Position numbers and translations under genes: made by a program. This document shows positions 1 through 6,404 of a stretch of DNA of 6,515 nt, one piece after another. Every line of letters begins with the position of its first letter. Positions within the stretch are counted from its first letter, which is position 1. Source of the DNA: Pseudothermotoga sp. Its GTDB lineage: Bacteria; Thermotogota; Thermotogae; Thermotogales; DSM-5069. The DNA lies in the NCBI GenBank assembly GCA_028276125.1, contig JAPYWY010000093.1, positions 1 through 6,515 of the forward strand. The letters are read 5' to 3'. A model generated the notes under the pieces. The model was not told the DNA's origin. It ran no database searches and was given only the letters and a program-made list of their open reading frames with translations.

Positions 1-1275
1 GATGTCTTCGAGCACTTTCTCCACGACCGTGTACAGCCTTCGCGCTCCAATGTTTTCGAGCCTCTGGTTGAGTTCGTATGCGATTCTTGCGATCTCCTCC
101 ACACCGTCTTCTGTGAAGACCAACTCGACGCCTTCAACCGCCAGCAAAGCTTGATACTGCTTAATGATCGCGTTCTCTGGCTCGGTGAGTATCTTCACGA
201 AGTCTTTCTGGCTCAGCGGCGAAAGCTCGACTCGAATCGGGAATCGACCCTGAAGCTCCGGCATCAAATCCGACGGCCTGCTCACGTGGAACGCACCGGA
301 ACCAATGAAGAGTATGTAGTCCGTCTTGACGGGCCCGTATTTCGTCATGATCGTCGTACCCTCGACGATGGGCAGAAGGTCCCTCTGAACACCCTGTCTG
401 GAAACGTCTGGACCTGCACCGGAGGATTTGATCGCTATCTTGTCGAGTTCATCTATGAAGATGATGCCCCTGTTCTGAGCCCTGTCGAGCGCTTCCTGAA
501 CGGCTTTGTCCACATCTATGAGTTTCTCGGCCTCGATTGGCAAAAGAACTTTACGCGCCTCGGCGACGGTGAGTCGCTTTTTTTGCTTCGTCTTTGGTAG
601 CAAATTGCCGAGCACGTTACTCAGGTCGATGCCCAGATCTTCCAGTTCCGCCGAGCCAACGACTCCCATGAAAGGAGACGCTTCCTTCTCAACTTCGATC
701 TCGATCATTTCGTTCTCGAGTTCTCCGCTCCTGAGCTTCTGCCTCATTTCCTCACGTCTTTGTTTGATCATCTTTCTCTCTTCGACGCTCTGCTGTGGTT
801 GCTGTTGCATGCCAAACAGCCCCATCAACCCAAGGGGTTGAGGCTTTCTGCTGTCCGGCACCAGAGCATCCAAGATTCTCTCCTCCACCATCGCTTCAGC
901 CTTTTCTCTGACTTGTTCCATCATCTCCTTCTTGACCATGTTCACACTTATCTCGACCAAATCTCTTATCATCGACTCGACGTTCTTTCCCACATATCCT
1001 ATCTCCGTGAACCTGGTTGCTTCCACCTTGAGGAATGGGGAACCGGACAGCTGTGCGAGCCTCCTCGCGATCTCCGTCTTTCCAACACCCGTGGGTCCTA
1101 TCATGAGGATGTTCTTCGGTAACACCTCTCTCTGCCACTTTTCCGGTAACTTCTGCCGTCTTATGCGGTTCCTTATGGCTATGGCAACGGCGCGCTTCGC
1201 TTGATGTTGCCCCACTATGTACTTGTCGAGCTCTGCCACTATCTGTTTTGGCGTCAGCTCGTCGAAATTCATCAT
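1..1275 (-). CDS. hslU: HslU, ATPase subunit of the HslVU (ClpQY) protease, C-terminus cut by window edge
   Basis: This gene encodes the AAA+ unfoldase that recognises proteins, unfolds them with ATP and feeds them to the HslV chamber in the cytoplasm. The 425 codons present show the N-domain (TPKQIVAELDKYIVGQ), Walker A GPTGVGKT at residues 60-67, the GYVG pore loop at 93-96, Walker B IIFIDE at 271-276, the HslU-typical stretch PDVSRQGVQRDLLP after it, the sensor/arginine-finger region around FHVSRPSDLMPELQGRF (to 345) and sensor-2 GARRL at 410-414. The I-domain lies at roughly 110-250 and contains a short Met/Gly/Gln-rich loop near 146-163. The family is about 450-465 residues, so some 30-40 C-terminal residues, including the tail that docks into HslV, lie outside the window. 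Tandem ATGs occur at 1275 and 1272. The first is preferred because GAGGAG (1290-1285) sits 9 nt upstream. It follows hslV by 14 bp, and its ribosome binding site overlaps the hslV stop, so the two are surely co-transcribed. Confidence 0.97.
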   Translation of the reverse strand, partial: MMNFDELTPKQIVAELDKYIVGQHQAKRAVAIAIRNRIRRQKLPEKWQREVLPKNILMIGPTGVGKTEIARRLAQLSGSPFLKVEATRFTEIGYVGKNVESMIRDLVEISVNMVKKEMMEQVREKAEAMVEERILDALVPDSRKPQPLGLMGLFGMQQQPQQSVEERKMIKQRREEMRQKLRSGELENEMIEIEVEKEASPFMGVVGSAELEDLGIDLSNVLGNLLPKTKQKKRLTVAEARKVLLPIEAEKLIDVDKAVQEALDRAQNRGIIFIDELDKIAIKSSGAGPDVSRQGVQRDLLPIVEGTTIMTKYGPVKTDYILFIGSGAFHVSRPSDLMPELQGRFPIRVELSPLSQKDFVKILTEPENAIIKQYQALLAVEGVELVFTEDGVEEIARIAYELNQRLENIGARRLYTVVEKVLEDI

Positions 1276-1289
1276 TTCATCTCACTCCT

Positions 1290-1820
1290 CTACAGTTCCT
1301 CGATCGTGATATTGCTGTTGGTGTATATGCATATCTCACTAGCGATCTGGAGAGATTTCTCCGCTATCGCTCTCGCATCCAAATCGGTGTTTCTCATTAA
1401 CGCCCTCGCGGCGGCAAGCGCATAAGGTGCCCCAGAACCGATGGCTGCCACGTTGTCGTCGGGTTGAACGACCTCTCCCGTACCAGATATTATGAGCACG
1501 TTGCTTTTGTCGGCCACGAGCAAGAGGGCTTCTAACCTTCTCAAGATTCTATCCGTCCTCCAATCCTTTGCCAACTCCACAGCGGCCTTCAACAAGTTGT
1601 TTCCCCACTCGCTGAGTTTAGCCTCGAATCGGTCGAACAGGGCCATGGCGTCAGCAACTGAACCCGCAAAACCTGCCAGAACCTGACCATTGGCGATCTT
1701 TCTGATCTTCTTGGCACCGTGTTTGAGCACCGTGTTGCCGTAGGTCACCTGACCGTCTCCCGCCATGACGGTTTTACCGTTCCTCGAAACAACGAGTATC
1801 GTTGTCGATCTGTAGTTCAT
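1290..1820 (-). CDS. hslV: HslV, proteolytic subunit of the HslVU (ClpQY) protease
   Basis: This is the threonine peptidase that forms the double-ring chamber of HslVU and degrades substrates unfolded by HslU in the cytoplasm. The 176-residue product has the expected length. The start at 1820 gives a propeptide MNYRS followed by TTILVV; Thr6 should be the nucleophile after self-cleavage. Counting from that Thr, Asp17 (in AGDGQ), Lys33 (in KKIRK) and Ser124 (in IGSG) fall where the family places its active-site residues. Other hallmarks are VLAGFAGSVADAM, AKDWRTDRILRRLEALL and the C-terminal EICIYTN. An in-frame ATG at 1877 would add 19 residues. It is rejected because GAGGAGGTGA (1834-1825) lies 7 nt before 1820 and because the longer N-terminus does not fit the family. 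The start overlaps the stop of the upstream membrane-protein gene as ATGA (1820-1817), which suggests coupled translation. hslU follows directly. Confidence 0.98.
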   Translation of the reverse strand: MNYRSTTILVVSRNGKTVMAGDGQVTYGNTVLKHGAKKIRKIANGQVLAGFAGSVADAMALFDRFEAKLSEWGNNLLKAAVELAKDWRTDRILRRLEALLLVADKSNVLIISGTGEVVQPDDNVAAIGSGAPYALAAARALMRNTDLDARAIAEKSLQIASEICIYTNSNITIEEL

Positions 1821-4800
1821 CGGCTCACCTCCTCGAGAACGCTGTAGAACGCCACGAATCTGGAATACCTTTCCCAAAGTTTCAACTCCATAGGCACATT
1901 GTTCACCACATTCGTCATGTCTTGAACCGCCTGGTTGAGCTTGTTCTGATCTTTGATCACGTTTGATAGCAATCTCTGTACTTCGTTGAGCATCGCGTTC
2001 GGCAGGCTCGATACCAGGCTGTAAACTTTGAAGACATCTCCCTTTTGAATAGCTGAAAGCTCGTTGCTAATAGCAATCTTCCAATCTGCCGATTTGAACT
2101 GTGACTCGATCTGGCTGGAGAGTCCCTCGATGATCGATTGCACACTCTTTATCTTCACGCTCGCTACGTCCTCCTTCGATAGTATCCTTTCGATCGCCTT
2201 CGACACGTTCTGAAGGTACTCATCTATGGTTTTCTTGAGATCCAAATTTTGTAGTTCTTTCGCTATGCGTTCGAAACTCTGTCTGTAATCGTCTCGCATG
2301 GTTTGTAGAAGCTGATTTCCACGAACAGGATCCTGCGCTCTCAAAAACTGGATTGCGACGAGGAAGATGGGTGCGGCACCGTCTGGGACACCCCAGACAC
2401 CCTTAGCAGCCACGGATTCGCACGCCCAAACCTCCTTGCGAGCCAGATACTGCAGAAATTCTATGGCTTTATCGCTCGTCAAAGGTTCGAAGCTCGCCAA
2501 CTGCACTGCCAAGACCCTGTAAATGTCTTCACCCTGAATCGCCCTCAACGTATCAAGGTTCTTCCATTCGGGATACCTGTTCCAAGAGTCTGGCAGACGA
2601 TACACCGTGCCCTTCGCCCAGTATATGAACTCGTCTCGATACTTCTCGTAGAGTCCATCGAGCTTTCTTAGCATCGCTTTATTAGTTTCATTCTCTTGGA
2701 GATAGTCCAACTGGCGTCTCAGCTGTTTGATCGCCCCTGCGAGTGTTGCGTACCTTGCGGCGAGAGCCTTGTAGGTGTTTCTCTCGTTGAAGCTCAGCAA
2801 AGATGTTTTGAACAGCGCACAGGAATCGATCATTGCCTGAAGATACGCTATGGTGTTCTCATCGATCGAATTGGGATTGGACTTCTTCAGATCCATCAAA
2901 AAAAGTAGATCTGAGGTCTTGAATTGAGGTGCGATGACGCTTTGATAATCATCGTAGTTCTGAGTCAGAACCGACGTTTTTCCATCTTTCAGAGCATTCG
3001 TAAGTCCACTGATTCTTTCTCCCCTCAGTGCCAGAGAAGCAAGATAGAAGTGTGATTTTCCGTACGTGTGGTTCATCCTGACGGACTTCAAGAGGTTTTC
3101 CCTGGCCAGCTTCGAATGCTGCTGTTGCAGTCGCTGTATCTCCTTCAGGCCGTTTCTCACCTTTTCAAGATCGTTGGCAAGGCCGGTTCTTATTGAAACG
3201 ATCTGACTTATTCTCCTCTTTTCCACCTCTACAGGATCGAGATTCTCGACTTTGAAGTTCTCAGGTCTCAAGTTGACGAACGGGCCAGAGAGGTTCTCGA
3301 GCTCCTCCAACTTCGTCAAGAGCGTTTTTTCAAGCTGCTCCAATCTGTTTTTCTCACCATCCAGACTGGCGAGGAAGCTGTACGAGTTGTTCCCACTCTT
3401 GAAGTAGACTTCAGAAACGAAGTAGTTCCACTTCAGATAGGTGGTCGACAAAACTGTGAACAAAACTGCAACCAAGGCCACAGCGAGCTTGAAACCACGT
3501 AGGTTGATCCTCCATGACAAAAATCCGTTCTCAACAGGATTGAAATGGATTCCCGTCGCGACTGCGGCGTAGAAGATCGCGAGCAGTGCGTTGGGCAAAA
3601 GATGGCCTGGGAAACTGAAAAAGCTTTGAACCATGAACCCTACAAAGCCCACACTCATGGCCAAGAACAAAAGAAAGTCCTCAAGGCTCTTCAATTTCTT
3701 GAAGCGGTTCAGGGCGTACACACCGAGCAATACGGCTAAAACCAAAAGCGTGACAAAACCGAGTATGCCCATTTCACCCAACACCTGGAAATAATCGTTG
3801 TGCGTACGCTTGAAGTTGTTCCATACGTAAAGGAATCGAGGATGCTTCTCCATCACCTTTGCCAGCTCTTCGATCGCAAAGATCTGATAAGTGCCTATAC
3901 CTGTACCTATCCACTTACTGTTTTTCCACTGCTCGACGGAAGAAAGCCATGCTAAGAGCCTTTCTTCCGCGTTCGATACGAAAACCTGAGGTGCGAACCT
4001 CCCGAAGAGTGAAACTTCCCCTTGTCTCGTCAGCGGATTGTCCGTGTTGTAAACGATCAGCACAACGATCGACAGGACCACGAGCAGAGCGAAGATAATC
4101 CTGTTGAAACGTTTCACCTGTTCACCAAAAGGTGGCTCTTCTCTTTCTTTGTTCTTACGATAGATGAGATGAAAGAAAGCGAACAGAGAGACCATGATCG
4201 CGAGCGCTATGTATTCTGACCTGGTTTGGCCTATGGCGATCACGATCAACGCCAGAAGGAAGTAAACCAGAGAAAAGATCTTGACCATCACGTACTCTTT
4301 CTTCTTGGCGTTCTTCCAACCGCAGTTGTTTGAAATGATGAAATAGACACTCACGGGCAACAACATTCCAAGATAGTTCGTTACGAAGATGACGTTCCCA
4401 ACGCTTGATCTTATCGTGGTTCTGTCGAAAGGTGTTCCGATGCTTCCGAAGAAGATACTCGTTCCGGTGTAAAAGTTGAGCAGACCATCTATTGCCACGA
4501 CCATTCCTGTCGCCAAGAACGTGAGCAAGAGTCTCGTTACAACATCCCTCGAGCTGACTCTGTTCGAGAAGTAAAGCGCCATGAAGGCCGTGAGAAGAGT
4601 GTAAAGCGCTATGTCGATGGAATATCTGAAGTAGTAGCGGTTGTTCTGAAAGACGTACACCATGGAGAGCAAGGCACATGCAGCGAAGATGAACCAAAGC
4701 AGGTTCGCGAAGGATAGATGCACGCTCAATTCGAACTTGTTTCTCTTGGACCATTCGAACAACAGTGATACCATGATCAACAATGCAAAGAGACTGATAA

Positions 4801-4903
4801 AAGCGTATTTTGGCACGCTGAACTCGTAGGTGATTCTCCTGTTCGCCAAAAGTGCGATCACGACTATGCCAACGTGCAACATTGCTTCTTCCCACTTTTT
4901 CAT
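1817..4903 (-). CDS. O-antigen ligase/polymerase-like (Wzy_C superfamily) membrane protein with large C-terminal domain
   Basis: This 1028-residue protein is probably an envelope glycosyl-transfer enzyme of the WaaL/Wzy/PglL superfamily, which moves or polymerises lipid-linked glycans on the outer face of the membrane. Hydrophobic segments are visible near residues 8-20, 31-49, 65-85, 95-112, 122-143, 168-190, 207-225, 228-247, 267-285, 375-398, 408-428, 433-452 and 471-490 (about 13). The family signature lies in the loop and helix at 330-383: GTGIGTYQIF, then RTHNDYFQVLGEMGILGF with His368. After the last membrane segment comes about 540 mostly helical, charged residues, with likely coiled coil at 515-540 and 560-605. 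By the positive-inside rule this part should lie outside the cytoplasm. I cannot assign it to a domain family; it may be a diverged helical repeat. The ATG at 4903 has GGAGG (4914-4910) 6 nt upstream. The gene follows the DUF554 gene by 13 bp and overlaps hslV by 4 bp. Ligase, polymerase and protein O-glycosyltransferase cannot be told apart from sequence alone. Confidence 0.83.
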   Translation of the reverse strand: MKKWEEAMLHVGIVVIALLANRRITYEFSVPKYAFISLFALLIMVSLLFEWSKRNKFELSVHLSFANLLWFIFAACALLSMVYVFQNNRYYFRYSIDIALYTLLTAFMALYFSNRVSSRDVVTRLLLTFLATGMVVAIDGLLNFYTGTSIFFGSIGTPFDRTTIRSSVGNVIFVTNYLGMLLPVSVYFIISNNCGWKNAKKKEYVMVKIFSLVYFLLALIVIAIGQTRSEYIALAIMVSLFAFFHLIYRKNKEREEPPFGEQVKRFNRIIFALLVVLSIVVLIVYNTDNPLTRQGEVSLFGRFAPQVFVSNAEERLLAWLSSVEQWKNSKWIGTGIGTYQIFAIEELAKVMEKHPRFLYVWNNFKRTHNDYFQVLGEMGILGFVTLLVLAVLLGVYALNRFKKLKSLEDFLLFLAMSVGFVGFMVQSFFSFPGHLLPNALLAIFYAAVATGIHFNPVENGFLSWRINLRGFKLAVALVAVLFTVLSTTYLKWNYFVSEVYFKSGNNSYSFLASLDGEKNRLEQLEKTLLTKLEELENLSGPFVNLRPENFKVENLDPVEVEKRRISQIVSIRTGLANDLEKVRNGLKEIQRLQQQHSKLARENLLKSVRMNHTYGKSHFYLASLALRGERISGLTNALKDGKTSVLTQNYDDYQSVIAPQFKTSDLLFLMDLKKSNPNSIDENTIAYLQAMIDSCALFKTSLLSFNERNTYKALAARYATLAGAIKQLRRQLDYLQENETNKAMLRKLDGLYEKYRDEFIYWAKGTVYRLPDSWNRYPEWKNLDTLRAIQGEDIYRVLAVQLASFEPLTSDKAIEFLQYLARKEVWACESVAAKGVWGVPDGAAPIFLVAIQFLRAQDPVRGNQLLQTMRDDYRQSFERIAKELQNLDLKKTIDEYLQNVSKAIERILSKEDVASVKIKSVQSIIEGLSSQIESQFKSADWKIAISNELSAIQKGDVFKVYSLVSSLPNAMLNEVQRLLSNVIKDQNKLNQAVQDMTNVVNNVPMELKLWERYSRFVAFYSVLEEVSR

Positions 4904-4916
4904 GTGTTTCCTCCTC

Positions 4917-5591
4917 TCATCTGAAGAGCGTTGCGACGTAGTCCATGATGGGAGCGAAAATCAAAGCAGGTAGCAAGTTACCCACCTTGATGTCCTTAAG
5001 CTCCAGCAACCTCAAGCCGATGGCGAGGACGATGAGTCCACCAGCGCCGGTGAAGTTCGCAAGATAAGTTTGCTGTGTCAAAAACGACAGCTGTGATGCC
5101 AAAGAGACCACACCACCCTGGACCAACAAAACGACAACGCTCGTGAGAAGCACGCCAACACCGTAGAGCGAGGCCAGCACTATCGATGATATGAAATCCA
5201 GCACCGATTTCACATAGATCAATGTGCCGTCGTTCAACAGACCAGCCCTTATCGAACCAACGATAGTCATGGGACCAACGAGGAACAGTGTCGTCGCAGC
5301 CACGAAACCCTTGGCGAACCTGGTCGAGTCGTTCGAGAACTTACCAACCCTCGAGAGTTTCTCTTCTATGTCGAGGATTTCGCCGACGATTGCACCGAAG
5401 GCGAGTGCGAGCAGAACAATTATGAAGTTCGAGGTATCGAGCGTCATCTTGATTCCGACGCCAACCGTGGTCAGACCCACAGCCTGGAAGAGGACCTTCT
5501 TGAACCTTTCGGAGATCGCTTTACCCAGAGCCATGCCCAACGAAGAACCTGCGAGCACACACGCCGAGTTGATCAAGACTGACGGATGTAT
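4917..5591 (-). CDS. DUF554 (YqgA/YdfK-like) membrane protein, probable ATA start
   Basis: This is a multi-pass inner-membrane protein of the DUF554 family. The family's function is not established; a transport role is often guessed. Hydrophobic segments lie near residues 5-22, 34-50, 55-72, 96-113, 130-170 (two), 182-196 and 203-222. Family hallmarks are VGPMTIVGSIRAGLLNDG (106-123), KSVLDFISSIVLASLYG and TGAGGLIVLAIGLRLLELKD leading to VGNLLPALIFAP. The N-terminus is the odd part. Recalled E. coli YqgA begins MVIGPFINA, and the matching nine codons here are ATA CAT CCG TCA GTC TTG ATC AAC TCG, putting the start on ATA at 5591. A strong GGAGG (5605-5601) lies 9 nt before it. No ATG/GTG/TTG fits: the next in-frame options are TTG at 5576 (24 nt from the ribosome binding site) and TTG at 5672 or ATG at 5732, both upstream of the promoter and inside coaX on the opposite strand. 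With the ATA start the product is 224 residues, normal for the family. It is the first gene of the minus-strand operon. Confidence 0.85.
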   Translation of the reverse strand: MHPSVLINSACVLAGSSLGMALGKAISERFKKVLFQAVGLTTVGVGIKMTLDTSNFIIVLLALAFGAIVGEILDIEEKLSRVGKFSNDSTRFAKGFVAATTLFLVGPMTIVGSIRAGLLNDGTLIYVKSVLDFISSIVLASLYGVGVLLTSVVVLLVQGGVVSLASQLSFLTQQTYLANFTGAGGLIVLAIGLRLLELKDIKVGNLLPALIFAPIMDYVATLFR

Positions 5592-5605
5592 TTTGAGGCA
5601 CCTCC
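5592..5605 (-). promoter_or_regulatory. Ribosome binding site that points to the ATA start of the DUF554 gene
   Basis: GGAGGTG at 5605-5599 is an almost complete anti-Shine-Dalgarno match. From the end of its GGAGG core to the ATA at 5591 there are 9 nt, a normal distance. No ATG, GTG or TTG in the reading frame lies within a usable distance. The GTG inside the site itself (5601-5599) is out of frame. This site therefore decides the start call. Confidence 0.7.
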
Positions 5606-5639
5606 TCTCGAGGTTTATTATACCTTTGGAGGTGGAGCA
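5592..5639. promoter_or_regulatory. Compact divergent promoter region between the DUF554 operon and coaX
   Basis: These 48 bp separate two divergent start codons and must hold both promoters unless transcription enters from further away. On the plus strand, TTGAGG (5593-5598) and TATTAT (5616-5621) are separated by 17 bp, a good sigma-70/A-type match; the expected transcript start is near 5628, giving a leader of about 12 nt. On the minus strand, a perfect TATAAT (5622-5617) overlaps the plus-strand -10. Its best -35 candidate is weak (ATGACC, 5647-5642, 19-bp spacing), and the expected start is near 5610. The two predicted starts lie about 18 bp apart. Inverted 7-bp arms CACCTCC (5600-5606) and GGAGGTG (5628-5634) flank the core; each arm is the Shine-Dalgarno sequence of one gene, so no operator needs to be assumed. 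Promoter positions are read by eye and not tested. Confidence 0.6.
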
Positions 5640-6404
5640 ATGGTCATCCTGTTCGACATTGGAAACACCCAAATCGTGTTGGGGGTTACCAAAGATGGTG
5701 CGAGGTTCCACAAGTGGAGGTTCTCCACGCAACGATCGGGAACGGAGGACGAAATATTCGCCGTCGCATCGGTTCTGTTCGAGAGACAGCTTGGGAAGAT
5801 CCCAGACGTCGAAGGTGCCGTGATCGCTTCGGTCGTACCGTCTCTGAATTACGTTTTTCAGAGACTGGTTGAGAAGTACTTCGGCATCGAGTGTACGTGG
5901 GTGGAAGCAGTGAACTCATCGATGGTGAAATGGAACGTGAAGAATCCTTCCGAGATAGGCGCGGATAGGGTGGCGAACGTCTTTGCCGTTGCGTTCGATC
6001 ATCCCAACGCGTTGGTGATAGACGCTGGAACTGCGATCACGATAGATGTGGTGAAAGATGGAAACTACGAAGGCGGAGTGATAATGCCGGGTTTGATGAC
6101 GGCAGTCTACAGTTTGTTCGAAAAGACTGCGAAACTCCCCCAAGTTGATCTCCACGTACCAACGAACTGTGTAGGTAAAGACACGTCCGAGAACATCAGG
6201 ATAGGTATAGTGAAAGGCACTGCATGTGCGCTGAACGGTCTGATCAAGGAGATGAAGACTATCTACGATACACCTCCAACGGTGTTCCTCACGGGTGGTC
6301 AGAGCAAGGTTTTGGAGAAGCTGGTGGAGCACGATTACCTCGATCCCGATTTGACGTTGAGGGGGATGTTCAAATTCTGGCAAACAAGAAGAAGATCGTC
6401 CTGA
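5640..6404 (+). CDS. coaX: Type III pantothenate kinase CoaX
   Basis: CoaX phosphorylates pantothenate (vitamin B5) to 4'-phosphopantothenate, the first step of coenzyme A synthesis, in the cytoplasm. The 254-residue product has the family length and fold motifs of the ASKHA superfamily: DIGNT at 6-10 (phosphate-1), EIGADRVAN at 105-113 with Asp109 as the likely catalytic base, DAGTAITID at 128-136 (phosphate-2), EGGVIMPG at 144-151 and LTGGQS at 217-222 (adenosine region). Type III enzymes as a class use a monovalent cation and are not inhibited by CoA. An in-frame ATG at 5586 would add 18 residues before the DIGNT strand. It is rejected because GGAGG (5628-5632) lies 7 nt before the ATG at 5640, and the upstream part would cover the promoter. 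The C-terminal end (TRRRSS) overlaps the next reading frame by about 25-30 bases. It is transcribed divergently from the DUF554-hslVU operon. Confidence 0.97.
   Translation: MVILFDIGNTQIVLGVTKDGARFHKWRFSTQRSGTEDEIFAVASVLFERQLGKIPDVEGAVIASVVPSLNYVFQRLVEKYFGIECTWVEAVNSSMVKWNVKNPSEIGADRVANVFAVAFDHPNALVIDAGTAITIDVVKDGNYEGGVIMPGLMTAVYSLFEKTAKLPQVDLHVPTNCVGKDTSENIRIGIVKGTACALNGLIKEMKTIYDTPPTVFLTGGQSKVLEKLVEHDYLDPDLTLRGMFKFWQTRRRSS

Noticed and set aside
1821..1877. Longer HslV start at the in-frame ATG at 1877.
   Set aside because: The ribosome binding site GAGGAGGTGA is 7 nt before 1820, the extra 19 residues do not match the family, and they would lie within the upstream gene's coding sequence.
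4155..4895. A 246-codon open frame overlapping the ligase-like gene on the same strand.
   Set aside because: Its translation is rich in Arg, His and Gln with no membrane segments or family motifs, as expected of an out-of-frame shadow, and the overlapping frame has clear family features.
5600..5634. Inverted repeat CACCTCC...GGAGGTG as a repressor operator.
   Set aside because: Each arm is exactly the ribosome binding site of one of the two divergent genes, so the symmetry is explained without an operator.
5586..5639. Longer CoaX starting at ATG 5586.
   Set aside because: The family begins one strand before DIGNT; ATG 5640 has its own well-spaced ribosome binding site, and the extension covers the promoter.
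5592..5732. Longer DUF554 protein starting at ATG 5732.
   Set aside because: It would run antisense through the coaX start and through the promoter core, and its 47 extra residues are hydrophilic and unlike the family N-terminus.
5224..5823. A 199-codon plus-strand open frame across the DUF554 gene and the start of coaX.
   Set aside because: It is antisense to DUF554 and out of frame with coaX, both of which have convincing family motifs; its composition is that of a shadow frame.
6380..6404. Programmed -1 frameshift joining CoaX to the radical SAM-like frame.
   Set aside because: The A-rich run AAACAAGAAGAAG does not place a canonical X XXY YYZ slippery heptamer in the coaX frame, and no clear stimulatory hairpin follows.
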